The notes: a model not told the origin generated them from the sequence alone. Positions 7,190 through 17,024 are shown, counted from the first letter of the stretch. The stretch is DNA of 64,000 nt from Blastomonas fulva (GCF_003431825.1 NZ_CP020083.1:992001-1056000), one strand, 5' to 3'. Translations and numbers: made by a program.

Positions 7190-10100
7190 ATGAACCTTGC
7201 CGCCTTCACGATCAGCCGGTGGCAGCTCAGCCTGGTGGCGTTCATGCTGCTCGCCGCGCTGGGGCTCACCTCGCTGTTCACCATCCCGCGCTCGGTCGAT
7301 CCGCACTTTCCGATCCCCGTGGTTACCGTGATCATCGCGCTGCCCGGCGCCGATGCCGCCGATATCGAGCAGACCATCGCCAAGCCGGTCGAAGAGGTGC
7401 TGCGCGGGATCGACGACATCGACGAGATCCGCACCGGAATCACCGACGGCTTCGTGACCATCACCACCGAATTCGACTGGAACGGCGATCCGGACCAGTA
7501 TTTCAACGATGTCGTGCGCGAAGTCAGCGCGATCCGCAGCCAGCTGCCCGAGGGCATCACCGAGCTGCGCTACCGCAAGGCGCGCACCACCGAGGCAGCG
7601 GTTCTGCAGCTCGCCATGGTCAGCGAAACCGCCAGCTGGCGGCGGATGCAGAAATATGCCGAGGATATCCGCGATACCTTCGTGCGCTATCCGGGTGTGC
7701 GCAACACGGTGATCGACGGCCTGCCCCAGCCCGAGGTGCAGGTCTCGATCGACAGCCGCCGCCTCGCCGAATTGGGGCTTGCACCCTCGGTGATCGCCGA
7801 TGCGCTGCGCCGAGGCGGCGCGGAGCTTCCGCCGGGCGCGGTGGAGAGCGCCGGGCGACGCTTCAACGTCGAGGCAGGCGGCGCCTATCGCGATCTCGAA
7901 ACCATCCGTAACCTGCCGATCCGCGCGGGCAACGGCACGCTGCTGCGGATTGCCGATGTCGCCACGGTGGACTGGGGCAATGCCGAGCAATTGTACATCA
8001 CCCGCTTCAATGGCAAGCGCGCGATCTTCCTCTCGATCCAGCAGAAGGATGGCTACGACGTCATTCGGCTGCGCGATTCGCTCGATGCCGAGCTCAGGCG
8101 GCAGCAGGCGGGCTTCCCGCCCGATATCCGGCTGGAGCAGATCTTCGACCAGAGCCGCGACATCGAATATCGCCTGCGCGAGCTGACCCGCGATTTCTCG
8201 ATCGCCTTGTTCCTGGTCATCTTCACTTTGCTGCCCTTGGGCTGGCGCGCCTCGGTGATCGTGATGATCTCGATCCCGCTGTCGCTGGCATCGGGACTGC
8301 TGGCGATCAGCGTGATGGGGTTCAACTTGAGCCAGCTCGCGGTCGCAGGCTTCATCGTCGCGCTGGGTCTGCTGGTCGACGATTCGATCGTGGTGACCGA
8401 GAACATCTCGCGGCACCTGCGCATGGGCAAGCGCCGGTCGATCGCAGCGATCGATGCGACGCGCGAGATCACGCCTGCGGTGCTCGGCTCGACCGGCGTC
8501 TTGATCTTCGCCTTCACCCCTCTGCTGTTCCTGCCCGAAGGCGCGGGCAAGTTCACCCAGTCGTTCATCTACACCATCATCTTCACGGTGTTCGCCTCTC
8601 TGGTGATCTCGCTGACGATCATCCCGTTCCTCGCCAGCCGCATTCTCTCGCGTGACGAGGACCCTGAGGGCAACGCGATCCTGCGCTGGCTGACCCACCA
8701 GATCGAACGATTGTACCGCCCGATCCTGCACCGCGCGCTGGACAAGCCGCGGCAGACTTTATGGGCATCGATGGCACTGACGCTGTCGGCGTTCGCGCTG
8801 ATCCCGGTGCTGGGCTTCAGCCTGTTCCCTTATGCCGACACCGCCTATTTCCGGGTTACCGTCGATGCCGAGCAGGGCAGCGGGGTCGCCACCACTGATG
8901 CGCTGGTGAAGAAGGCCGAGGCGGTGCTGGCGCGCGAGGATGCCATCAAAGTGCGCGCCACCAATGTCGGCAGTTCCAACCCGCAGGTGTTCTACAACGT
9001 CTTCGCGCTCGATCAGCGGCCCAATTTCGGCGAGGTCTTCGCGGTGATGGATCGCTGGGATCCGAAGCAAAGCCCGCAAATGGTGCAGCGCATCCGCGAG
9101 CGGCTCGAGGCGATTCCCGGCGCGCGGTTCAATGTCGAGCTGTTCCAGAACGGCGCCCCGATCGCATCGCCCGTGGCGCTGCGGCTGACCGGCGAGAATC
9201 TGGAGACGCTGCGCAGCCTGGCCGCGAAGATCGAGACGATCCTGCGCGCGACCCCGGGGGCGCGCGACGTGATCAACCCCGTTGCCACCAACGGCATCGA
9301 TCTCGACGTCGGACTGGACGAGGCCAAGGCGGCGATGCTCAACATCGCGCCGGGCGAAGCGCGCCGCGCGGTCCGGCTGGCTTTGTCGGGCGAGAACGCC
9401 GCAGCCTTCCGCGACGAGGAGGGCGACAGCTACCGCGTCGTCGTGCGCCTGCCGCTCAGCGGTTCTCAGCCGATTTCCGCGCTCGACCAGATTTATGTCG
9501 CCAGCCGCACCGGCGAGGCGATCGCGCTGTCGCAGATCAGCACCCCGCGGCTGGAAAGCGTGCCCCCGCAGATCCAGCGCTATCAGCTCGAACGCTCGGT
9601 CACGATCACCGCCAATGCCCAGCCAGGCGCGCTGCCTTCGCGAATCAGCCAGCAGGCGATGGACAAGGTGGCCGAGCTCAAGCTGCCGCCGGGCTATCGC
9701 GTATCGGCAGGCGGCGAGGCAGAGGCGATCGCCACCGTGTTCGGCGGGCTGGGACCGATCATCCTGATCGCCCTGTTCGGCATCTTTGCGGTACTGGTTG
9801 CCGAATTCGGCCGTTTTCGCGAGACGATCGTGGTGGCAGGCGTCATCCCGCTGGGCACCTTTGGCGGTTTCGTCGCGCTGTTCGTCACGGGTGCGTCGCT
9901 GAGCTACATGGCGATCATCGGCTTTGTCGCCTTGGTCGGGATCGAGATCAAGAATTCGATCCTGCTGGTCGATTTCACCACCCAGCTGCGCCGCGAGGGC
10001 ATGGGGTTGCGTGCAGCGATTGAGCGCGCGGGCGAGGTGCGCTTCCTGCCCGTGCTGCTGACCTCGGTCACAGCCATCGGCGGGCTGCTGCCGCTCGCGA

Positions 10101-10270
10101 TCTTCGGCGGATCGCTCTATGCGCCGCTCGCCAGCGTGATCATCGGCGGGCTGATCTCGTCGACCCTGCTGTCGCGCATCGTCACCCCGGTGATGTACCT
10201 GCTGATCGCACGCGGCGGCGAGCAGGATGATGATCCGAAATCGGCGGCGATAGCGCCTGTTGCCGGTTGA
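7190..10270 (+). CDS. RND efflux permease (AcrB/AcrD/AcrF family)
   Basis: A 1026-residue inner-membrane resistance-nodulation-division transporter, driven by proton influx. Normal length and architecture: TM1 near the N-terminus, a large periplasmic loop, TM2-6 with the proton-relay acidic pair in VALGLLVDDSIVVTENISRH, a second periplasmic loop, and TM8-12 with the conserved lysine in LVGIEIKNSILLVDF. The start follows the adaptor by 31 bases, so the two are co-expressed. It is the less specific AcrB-like type judging from the DD motif; assignment to drug, metal or lipid substrates is not possible from sequence alone. The gene is followed by an R2 palindromic element. Confidence 0.95.
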   Translation: MNLAAFTISRWQLSLVAFMLLAALGLTSLFTIPRSVDPHFPIPVVTVIIALPGADAADIEQTIAKPVEEVLRGIDDIDEIRTGITDGFVTITTEFDWNGDPDQYFNDVVREVSAIRSQLPEGITELRYRKARTTEAAVLQLAMVSETASWRRMQKYAEDIRDTFVRYPGVRNTVIDGLPQPEVQVSIDSRRLAELGLAPSVIADALRRGGAELPPGAVESAGRRFNVEAGGAYRDLETIRNLPIRAGNGTLLRIADVATVDWGNAEQLYITRFNGKRAIFLSIQQKDGYDVIRLRDSLDAELRRQQAGFPPDIRLEQIFDQSRDIEYRLRELTRDFSIALFLVIFTLLPLGWRASVIVMISIPLSLASGLLAISVMGFNLSQLAVAGFIVALGLLVDDSIVVTENISRHLRMGKRRSIAAIDATREITPAVLGSTGVLIFAFTPLLFLPEGAGKFTQSFIYTIIFTVFASLVISLTIIPFLASRILSRDEDPEGNAILRWLTHQIERLYRPILHRALDKPRQTLWASMALTLSAFALIPVLGFSLFPYADTAYFRVTVDAEQGSGVATTDALVKKAEAVLAREDAIKVRATNVGSSNPQVFYNVFALDQRPNFGEVFAVMDRWDPKQSPQMVQRIRERLEAIPGARFNVELFQNGAPIASPVALRLTGENLETLRSLAAKIETILRATPGARDVINPVATNGIDLDVGLDEAKAAMLNIAPGEARRAVRLALSGENAAAFRDEEGDSYRVVVRLPLSGSQPISALDQIYVASRTGEAIALSQISTPRLESVPPQIQRYQLERSVTITANAQPGALPSRISQQAMDKVAELKLPPGYRVSAGGEAEAIATVFGGLGPIILIALFGIFAVLVAEFGRFRETIVVAGVIPLGTFGGFVALFVTGASLSYMAIIGFVALVGIEIKNSILLVDFTTQLRREGMGLRAAIERAGEVRFLPVLLTSVTAIGGLLPLAIFGGSLYAPLASVIIGGLISSTLLSRIVTPVMYLLIARGGEQDDDPKSAAIAPVAG

Positions 10271-10315
10271 GGAACTTGTGCAGCGAGCATCGCGCGCTAT
10301 CTAAAGCTCACACTC

Positions 10316-10440
10316 TCTCCCCTCCCGCATGCGGGAGGGGCAGGCCCGGCTTCCCGGGCCGGGGTGGGCCTGTAAGCACGAACCTCTGCTCAGGCCCAGC
10401 CCGGCCTTCGGCCACCCCTCCCGCAAGCGGGAGGGGAGAA
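10316..10440. repeat. Intergenic palindromic repeat, family R2, copy 1
   Basis: The outer arms are TCTCCCCTCCCGCATGCGGG and the reverse-complementary CCCTCCCGCAAGCGGGAGGGG. An inner inverted pair is built on AGGCCCGGC / CAGGCCCAGCCCGG. A related element is at 18136-18268. It lies between the RND permease and msrA and may help terminate efflux-gene transcription. Confidence 0.85.
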
Positions 10441-10460
10441 TTGAAAAGGAACGATTTCAC

Positions 10461-10994
10461 ATGACGCAACAAACCGCCATCATCGCCGGAGGCTGTTTCT
10501 GGTGCACCGAGGCCGTTTTCAACGACGTCATCGGAGTGAGCAAGGTGGAAAGCGGCTATATCGGCGGCACGGTCGCAAACCCGACCTACAAGGCGGTGTG
10601 TGCGGGCACGACCGGCCATGCCGAGGCGATCCGCGTCACCTTCGATACCGAGCAGCTGAGCTATGCCGACCTGCTCGACATCTTCTTTGCGACGCACGAT
10701 CCCACGCAGCTCAACCGCCAGGGCAACGACGTCGGCACGCAGTACCGCTCGGCGATTTTCCCGCTCGATGCCGCGCAGCAGGTCGAGGCGGAAGCCGCGA
10801 TGAGCCGCAACCAGCCCAACTGGCCCGCGCCGATCGTCACCACCATCGAGGAGGCAACCACCTGGTATCCGGCCGAGGACTATCACCAGGAATACTGGAA
10901 TGGCGAAGGCCAGCGCAATCCCTATTGCCTCGCCGTCATCCCGCCCAAGTTGCAGAAGCTGCGCAAGAGCTTCGCCGCACGGGTCAAGGGCTGA
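10461..10994 (+). CDS. msrA: Peptide-methionine (S)-S-oxide reductase
   Basis: A 177-residue MsrA that reduces methionine-S-sulfoxide in proteins and free methionine sulfoxide. The catalytic GCFWC motif is at residues 11-15, with the nucleophilic Cys12. Other family motifs are visible: VGYIGGT-like (SGYIGGTVANPTYKAVCAGTTGHAEAIRVTFD is the family core), FFATHDPTQLNRQGNDVGTQYRS and YHQEYW. The start at 10461 has AAAAGGA eleven bases upstream and directly gives MTQQTAIIAGGCFWC; longer frames read through the R2 repeat. The gene stands alone between the repeat and a hairpin before galU. Cytosolic, since no signal peptide is present. Confidence 0.95.
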   Translation: MTQQTAIIAGGCFWCTEAVFNDVIGVSKVESGYIGGTVANPTYKAVCAGTTGHAEAIRVTFDTEQLSYADLLDIFFATHDPTQLNRQGNDVGTQYRSAIFPLDAAQQVEAEAAMSRNQPNWPAPIVTTIEEATTWYPAEDYHQEYWNGEGQRNPYCLAVIPPKLQKLRKSFAARVKG

Positions 10995-11023
10995 CCCTGT
11001 CCGGCCTGCACTCTCCCGCCGAC

Positions 11024-11050
11024 GCGGCACTGTCGCCTTGACAGTGCCGC
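11024..11050. terminator. Perfect 11-bp hairpin after msrA
   Basis: Arms GCGGCACTGTC (11024-11034) and GACAGTGCCGC (11040-11050) with a 5-base loop. There is no T-run, so it may be a Rho-assisted terminator or an RNA-stabilising hairpin between msrA and galU. Confidence 0.6.
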
Positions 11051-11100
11051 ACCGCGCTGCAAGGCAGGGCGTCGTCGGGATGTAGACAAAAGGATACGAC

Positions 11101-11964
<864 letters not shown>

Positions 11965-12041
11965 CGGTTCAGCATCGGCTCAGCCGGGCTATAGCAGGCA
12001 GATGCGCGGGCGCTCGATCTGCGCGCCGGAGGGTCGAATCG

Positions 12042-12353
12042 ATGAAATTACTGTATCCGCTCGTGTTGCTGGCCCCGCTTGCGCTCTCCGGCTGCATCGC
12101 CAGCGCCGTGGGTGCGGTGGTCACCGCCCCGGTCAAGATCGTCTCCAAGGGCGTCGACCTTGCCACCACCAGCCAGTCGGAAGCCGACGAGAACCGCGGC
12201 CGCGCGATGCGCAAGGCCGAAGAGCGGCTGGGCAAGCTGCAGCGCCAGCGCGACAAGGCGCTGCGCAAATGCGATGACGGCGACGAGCGCGCCTGCGCCG
12301 ATGCGCGCAATATCCAGGACCAGATCGACGAGGAGCGCGACCGCTTCAACTGA
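12042..12353 (+). CDS. Small putative lipoprotein of unknown function
   Basis: A 103-residue protein with a clear signal peptide and lipobox: MKLLYPLVLLAPLALSGC, so Cys18 should be lipidated. After a short apolar stretch (SAVGAVVTAPVKIVSKGVDLAT), residues 45-103 are strongly charged and helical, with two cysteines and a heptad-like pattern (RKAEERLGKLQRQRDKALRK) that suggests a coiled coil or a helix lying along the envelope. It begins 77 bases after galU on the same strand. I do not recognise a named family; small lipoproteins of this kind are common in sphingomonads. Function unknown. Confidence 0.8.
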   Translation: MKLLYPLVLLAPLALSGCIASAVGAVVTAPVKIVSKGVDLATTSQSEADENRGRAMRKAEERLGKLQRQRDKALRKCDDGDERACADARNIQDQIDEERDRFN

Positions 12354-12475
12354 GCCGCCGGCAATCCGGTCTGGCACGCACCGCGGCACTGGTCACGAAT
12401 CGCTGAAGCCGATATGGGCAGAGCCGCGCCGCTTCGGTTCAAGGCGGCAGCGTTGATGAAAGGCCTCGATTTCCC

Positions 12476-13021
12476 ATGGATGGACAGCAGCTTTTTTTCC
12501 TGATCGCCGCACTGGTGGTCGTCGCGATGATCGTCATCTGGGCGCTGGTCGGGCGCAGTGGTGGCACCGGACACCACGACGCCGGGCATGATCACGGCCA
12601 TGGCCACGACGATCATGGCCACGCCGCGGTCGAAGCGCCGCCCGCGATCGTCCCGACGATGGGCGCAGCGCTCGATCCCACGGTCGCGCCACTCTCCACC
12701 GCCGATGTCGACGCCCAGATCGCCGCCCAGGCCCAGGAAGCCCAGGCCAGCGGCACGCCGCGGATCGCCGCTGCCATCGGCGAGCCCGACGACCTGCGCA
12801 AGATCAAGGGCATCGGCCCCAAGCTGAACACGCTGCTCGGCGAACTTGGCGTGTCGCGCTATGACCAGATTGCAACCTGGACCGCCGCCGATGTCGCCGA
12901 GGTCGATCCCTATCTCGGCACCTTCAAGGGCCGCATCACCCGCGATGCCTGGATCGAACAGGCCGGCTTCCTCGCCAAGGGCGATATAGCCGGGTTCGAG
13001 GCGAAGTTCGGCAAGCTTTGA
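12476..13021 (+). CDS. Membrane-anchored His-rich protein with C-terminal helix-hairpin-helix domain
   Basis: A 181-residue protein in four parts: a transmembrane helix at residues 6-26, a histidine/aspartate cluster at residues 33-49 (HHDAGHDHGHGHDDHGH), an Ala/Pro-rich linker to about residue 100, and a helix-hairpin-helix-like region with DDLRKIKGIGPKLNTLLGELGV at residues 106-126. HhH domains normally bind the DNA backbone or act in protein contacts; here the domain is attached to the inner membrane, with the histidine cluster possibly binding metal ions. Proteins with this C-terminal domain are often annotated as flap-endonuclease-like without evidence. No catalytic nuclease residues are evident. 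The role is unknown. Confidence 0.8.
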   Translation: MDGQQLFFLIAALVVVAMIVIWALVGRSGGTGHHDAGHDHGHGHDDHGHAAVEAPPAIVPTMGAALDPTVAPLSTADVDAQIAAQAQEAQASGTPRIAAAIGEPDDLRKIKGIGPKLNTLLGELGVSRYDQIATWTAADVAEVDPYLGTFKGRITRDAWIEQAGFLAKGDIAGFEAKFGKL

Positions 13022-13051
13022 GGTTCATCCTCGCCGGGACGGGACCATCTT

Positions 13052-13144
13052 CGTCACCCTGAACTTGTTTCAGGGCCCATTTCTCCGGATTGTGGCTTCG
13101 GCTCTTGGGGGCACGATGGGTCCTGGAACAAGTCCAGGATGACG
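13052..13144. repeat. Dispersed palindromic repeat, family R3, copy 1
   Basis: The arms CACCCTGAACTTGTTTCAGG and CCTGGAACAAGTCCAGGATG flank a core containing GGCCCATTTCTCC and GGCACGATGGGTCC. A very similar element is at 58717-58807. It lies between convergent genes, next to the metK terminator. Confidence 0.9.
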
Positions 13145-13175
13145 GCAACAGGCCGGGTCACCTGCCGGTGAGCAA

Positions 13176-13220
13176 ACAAAAAGGGCCGGGTCATCGCATG
13201 ATGACCCGGCCCTTTTGTGT
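13176..13220 (-). terminator. Strong hairpin terminator of metK
   Basis: A long near-perfect stem: ACAAAAAGGGCCGGGTCATC pairs with GATGACCCGGCCCTTTTGTGT, with a 4-5 base loop. Flanking A and T runs make it bidirectional, and it lies 15 bases past the metK stop. Confidence 0.9.
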
Positions 13221-13234
13221 TCAGTTCGAAAAGA

Positions 13235-14452
13235 TCAGGCCAGAGCGGCCTTCAGCTTGTCGGCGAGGTCGGTCTTCTCCCAGGGGAAGAAGTCGCCTTC
13301 GGGCTTGCGGCCGAAGTGACCATAAGCAGCCGACTTCTGGTAGATCGGCTTGTTGAGGCCCAGATGCTCGCGGATGCCGCGCGGCGTCAGGCGAACGAGC
13401 TGCGGCAGAACCGCCTCGATCTTGTCGTCGGCGACCGTTCCCGTGCCGTGCGTGTCGACATAGAGCGACAGCGGCTCGGCGATGCCGATGGCGTAGGACA
13501 GCTGGATGGTGCAGCGGCGCGCAAGGCCGGCTGCGACGATGTTCTTGGCCATGTAGCGGCTGATATAGGCAGCCGAACGGTCGACCTTGGTCGGGTCCTT
13601 GCCCGAGAACGCGCCGCCACCGTGCGGCGATGCACCGCCGTAGGTGTCCACGATAATCTTGCGTCCGGTCACGCCGGCATCGCCATCGGGGCCGCCGATT
13701 TCGAACGATCCGGTCGGATTGACGTAGATCGCGGTTTCATCGGTGATGAAGCCTTCGGGCAGAACCTTGTGCATCACGGCGACGACGTGGTCGTACAGCT
13801 TCTTGTACTTGTCCGCATCGCCCTTGCCTTCGTGCCAGAAATAGCCCGGAGCGTGCTGGGTCGAGACGACCAAAGCGGTGGCGCGCACCGGCTTTTCGTC
13901 TTCATACGCCAAGGTCACCTGGCTCTTGGCATCGGGCTCGAGGAAGTCGACGACCTTGTTGTGACGATCGTGCGCGAGCTGCTCGAGAATCTTGTGCGAA
14001 TAGTCGAGCGTTGCGGGCATCAGGTCTTCGGTCTCGTCCGACGCATAGCCGAACATGATTCCCTGGTCGCCTGCGCCTTCGTCCTTGTTGTCCTTGGCAT
14101 CGACGCCCTGCGCGATTTCCGAAGACTGGCCGTGCAGGTGGTTTTCGAAGCTGAAGGTTTCCCAGTGGAAGCCTTCCTGCTCATAGCCGATGCGCTTGAC
14201 GGTGGCGCGAACGGCCTGCTCGATCTCTTCCTTGGCACCCGGTGCCCATTCGCCGTTTTCGTAGACGCCCTTGCAACGGATTTCTCCGGCAAGCACGACG
14301 CGCTGGGTCGTGGTCAACGTTTCGCATGCAATGCGTGCATAGGGGTCCTTGGAGAGGAACAGATCGACGACTGCGTCGGAAATCTGGTCCGCAACCTTGT
14401 CGGGATGGCCTTCGCTGACGGATTCGGAGGTGAAGAGGAAGCTCTTGCGCAT
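13235..14452 (-). CDS. metK: S-adenosylmethionine synthetase
   Basis: A 405-residue methionine adenosyltransferase that makes S-adenosylmethionine from methionine and ATP. The family signatures are present: [22 protein letters not shown] at the N-terminus, [12 protein letters not shown] in the middle, and [19 protein letters not shown] towards the end. The start is fixed by AAGG six bases upstream of the ATG and by the conserved [12 protein letters not shown]. It follows lnt at 75 bases on the same strand. The spacer holds a GC hairpin and a 22-bp palindrome that resembles an operator, so metK probably has its own regulated promoter. A strong terminator follows. Confidence 0.97.
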   Translation of the reverse strand: MRKSFLFTSESVSEGHPDKVADQISDAVVDLFLSKDPYARIACETLTTTQRVVLAGEIRCKGVYENGEWAPGAKEEIEQAVRATVKRIGYEQEGFHWETFSFENHLHGQSSEIAQGVDAKDNKDEGAGDQGIMFGYASDETEDLMPATLDYSHKILEQLAHDRHNKVVDFLEPDAKSQVTLAYEDEKPVRATALVVSTQHAPGYFWHEGKGDADKYKKLYDHVVAVMHKVLPEGFITDETAIYVNPTGSFEIGGPDGDAGVTGRKIIVDTYGGASPHGGGAFSGKDPTKVDRSAAYISRYMAKNIVAAGLARRCTIQLSYAIGIAEPLSLYVDTHGTGTVADDKIEAVLPQLVRLTPRGIREHLGLNKPIYQKSAAYGHFGRKPEGDFFPWEKTDLADKLKAALA

Positions 14453-14498
14453 GGGTCGCCTTCTTGCTGGGGCATGCCGGAAAACCCCCCGGCAGGCA

Positions 14499-14520
14499 CA
14501 TATAAAGAATTCCTTATATG
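14499..14520. promoter_or_regulatory. 22-bp palindrome upstream of metK, possible SahR-type operator
   Basis: Perfect 7-bp arms CATATAA and TTATATG flank a central GAATTC, with one mismatched pair between arm and centre. It lies 47-68 bases before the metK start. ArsR-family SahR regulators of SAM-cycle genes are known in Proteobacteria and use AT-rich palindromes; that this site is one of theirs is an inference from position and shape. No ArsR gene is present in the window. Confidence 0.5.
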
Positions 14521-14527
14521 ATCGCCC

Positions 14528-16063
14528 TTAACGACGGAATGCGCGCAGTGCAACCGCCAACAGCAGCAGCACGCCCGCAAACGCCAGCGGCACAAGGTTG
14601 CCCCACAAGGCAAACGGGGTCGGGCCGTGCGGGCGCGGCAGCATCGCATCGATATGGCCCGCGCTTTTGTGCGCGATGCTGTGGAGCAGCCGGCCATCGG
14701 CATCGATCACCGCCGAAATTCCTGTGGGGGTCGAGCGGATGACCGGCACGCCTTCTTCCAGCGCGCGCAGCCGCGCCTGCGCCAGATGCTGCGGCGGGCC
14801 CCAGGATCCGAACCAGGCATCGTTGCTGGGGTTGAACACATAATCAGGTCGGTTGGCGGCATCCACCACCTCGCCCGAGAAGATGATCTCGTAGCAGATC
14901 TGCAGCCCCATCCGCCCGAACGATCCCAGATCAAGCGTCTGCGCGCCGGGCCCGGGCGTGAAGCCGATCGTGCCGGGAACCAGCCGCGAGAGGCCGATCT
15001 GGCCGAGGATCTCCTCATAAGGCAGATACTCGCCGCCGGGCACCAGATGGCTCTTGTCATAGCTGCCCAGGATCTCGGACCGGCTGGACAGCGCGAACAC
15101 GCTGTTGGCCGCCGCGATCGGCTGGCCGTTGCGGTCGAAGTCCAGCTTGACCCCGCCGGTGATCAGCAGGTCACCATCATTGATCGCGCGGGTCAGCCGC
15201 GCGCGCACGCCCGCGGCAGTTTCCGGGTACATATAGCGGCGCGGATACCCGTCCTCGAGAAAGTCCTCGATCGCAGCCTCGGGCCAGAACACGATGCGCG
15301 GGCCAGCGGCCTTGCGGTCGACGGTCTGGCGGGTGAGCCGCGCAAAGTTGCGCGCGGAAGCGACGGGATCGTATTTCTCGCCCTGATCGTTGTTCGGCTG
15401 GACCACGGTGATTGGCGTATCGCTGAAGCCGGCTTTATCCATCTGGGTGAGCCAGCCCGCGCCGGTCACCGCGCCGACGCCCGCCAGTATAGCCGCCGCC
15501 GCGATGAACTGCCTGCGCGCGAGCAGCCATACCGCGCCCGCGGCCAGCACCACCAGCGCGCCAAGGCCATAGGTGCCCACCAGCCGCGATGCCCAGCCCG
15601 CCTCGAGCGCGGCCACACCCAGCGGGTTCCAGGCAAAGCCGGTGAAAACCCAGGCGCGCATCCATTCGGTAACCAGCCACAGTCCGGCAAAGGCGAGGAC
15701 GAACGCCGTGTCTGCGCTGCGCTCCTCGCCTCGCGCCAGCCATCTGGCGAACAGCGCCGCAAATCCCGGGAACAGCGCCAGGTAGAGCGACAATCCGACC
15801 ACCGCGACCCATCCCAGCCAGGCCGGCATCGTGTCCTGATAGGTGAAGGCATGCGCGATCCAGTTGAGGCCGATGCTGAACTGCCCCACCGCGAAGAACC
15901 AGCCGCGCGAAAACGCGCCGCGCTTTGAAGGTGCGCTGGCGATCAGGTGGATCAACACTGCATAAGCGATCAGCGTCACCGGCCACAGCCCCAAAGGCGC
16001 AAAGCCGGTGGCAGACAGGGCGCCAGCCAGCAGCGCGAACGATCGGGGATGACGCAGGATCAT
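14528..16063 (-). CDS. lnt: Apolipoprotein N-acyltransferase
   Basis: A 511-residue inner-membrane enzyme that adds the third acyl chain to lipoproteins. The N-terminal part has six or more hydrophobic helices; the second half is a periplasmic nitrilase-type domain with the Glu-Lys-Cys triad in VFWPEAAIEDF, YDKSHLVPGGEYLP and GLQICYEIIF. A final hydrophobic helix lies near the C-terminus (LWGNLVPLAFAGVLLLLAVAL). The start at 16063 gives the family N-terminus (MILRHPRSFALLAGALSATGFAPLGLWPV); the reading frame remains open for 90 further codons upstream, but these look non-coding. It is transcribed towards metK. The window encodes several lipoproteins that need this enzyme. Confidence 0.94.
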   Translation of the reverse strand: MILRHPRSFALLAGALSATGFAPLGLWPVTLIAYAVLIHLIASAPSKRGAFSRGWFFAVGQFSIGLNWIAHAFTYQDTMPAWLGWVAVVGLSLYLALFPGFAALFARWLARGEERSADTAFVLAFAGLWLVTEWMRAWVFTGFAWNPLGVAALEAGWASRLVGTYGLGALVVLAAGAVWLLARRQFIAAAAILAGVGAVTGAGWLTQMDKAGFSDTPITVVQPNNDQGEKYDPVASARNFARLTRQTVDRKAAGPRIVFWPEAAIEDFLEDGYPRRYMYPETAAGVRARLTRAINDGDLLITGGVKLDFDRNGQPIAAANSVFALSSRSEILGSYDKSHLVPGGEYLPYEEILGQIGLSRLVPGTIGFTPGPGAQTLDLGSFGRMGLQICYEIIFSGEVVDAANRPDYVFNPSNDAWFGSWGPPQHLAQARLRALEEGVPVIRSTPTGISAVIDADGRLLHSIAHKSAGHIDAMLPRPHGPTPFALWGNLVPLAFAGVLLLLAVALRAFRR

Positions 16064-16191
16064 GGCGGCAAGCCTATGCCCGGCCTGCGATGCGCTGACA
16101 ATCGGCGTTGCAACGCGGCTGTCATATCGTGGCGGGATGCCTCGCGCGAAATCAGGTGACAGCATCGGGGCGGGTGCGCATAAGCGGCGGC

Positions 16192-16896
16192 ATGAAAAGC
16201 CTGTTGCTGCTGCTGAGCCTGCAAACCGCCGCCGTTCCGGCTGCCCCCGCCGCCCCTGCGCCCGCGCCCGTTTCGGCTCCTGCGCTGACACCGGCGCAGC
16301 GCGAGGACCTGACCTGCGCGGCGGCGTTTGCAATCATCGCATCCGAACAGGCGCGCGGCGTGACCTCTGCGCTCGCCTATCCCACCCTGGTAGTGCGCGG
16401 CCGCAGCTATTTCGTCGCCACCGCCGAGCGGATCGTCACGGAGACCGCGACGGACGACGACGCGGTCGGGCTGGCACTTACCCGGATCGTCGAGGACCTG
16501 CAGGCCCAGGCGGCACAATCCAACGATCCGGCGGGCGTGGTCGATGCCATCATGACCCCGTGCCTTGCCAAGCTCGACGCTGCGGTGCCGCTGCCGCCGC
16601 CGCCCTCGATGCTGCAATGCGCGATCTATCTGCAGCTCGCCTTTGACGAGGTCGCTGGCCGCGAAGGCGATTCGGCGACCGCACGCGATCTCAAGACTCT
16701 GGCCACGGTGCTCGAATCGCGCGCGCGCGACGAGATGCGCGACGAAGGCCTCAGCGGCAACGAGGCCGACCGGCGCTTCATCGAGACCCGCGAGGCGATC
16801 GACGCGCGCGAAAAGGCCCGCGCGCCCGACGACGATGCCACCGATGTCGATTTCGAGCATTGCTTCACGCTCGCCAAGCCCGCCGAAAAGCGCTGA
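16192..16896 (+). CDS. Hypothetical exported protein
   Basis: A 234-residue protein with a short hydrophobic N-terminus (MKSLLLLLSLQTAAVPAAPA) that looks like a signal peptide, followed by an Ala/Pro-rich stretch and a mostly helical, charged body. Four cysteines are seen (LTCAAAF, MTPCLAKL, LQCAIYL and EHCFTL). The internal similarity of TCAAAFAII and QCAIYLQLAF suggests two repeated helical halves, but this is weak. The start at 16192 was chosen because it gives the signal-like sequence; the frame is open upstream. I do not recognise the family. Promoter elements would have to lie in the divergent gap with lnt (16064-16191). Confidence 0.7.
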   Translation: MKSLLLLLSLQTAAVPAAPAAPAPAPVSAPALTPAQREDLTCAAAFAIIASEQARGVTSALAYPTLVVRGRSYFVATAERIVTETATDDDAVGLALTRIVEDLQAQAAQSNDPAGVVDAIMTPCLAKLDAAVPLPPPPSMLQCAIYLQLAFDEVAGREGDSATARDLKTLATVLESRARDEMRDEGLSGNEADRRFIETREAIDAREKARAPDDDATDVDFEHCFTLAKPAEKR

Positions 16897-16998
16897 TCTG
16901 CGGCGGTTGCCGCGCGTACGGATCCGGCACAGCCCCCGCCTGCCCCCTGTCAAAAAATTGGCGTAATCTGTCACCCGGGCTGACGGCTTTACGCATCG

Positions 16999-17024
16999 TT
17001 AACGAATTACCCCTAAATCGTTAA
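16999..17024 (+). promoter_or_regulatory. Pair of TTAAC half-sites upstream of the sigma-54 activator gene
   Basis: GTTAAC occurs at 16998-17003 and 17020-17025, spaced by two helical turns, within 75 bases of the start of the FlbD-like gene. CtrA half-sites are TTAA(C) in alphaproteobacteria, but the usual seven-base spacing is not met. Tentative. Confidence 0.25.

Noticed and set aside
12372-12387. TGGCACG in the gap before the His-rich protein gene, as a second sigma-54 promoter
   Set aside because: The -24 half is good but the -12 position reads GG instead of the invariant GC.
16064-16191. N-terminal extension of lnt by 90 codons
   Set aside because: The frame is open, but it has no signal or membrane features and the family N-terminus begins at 16063.
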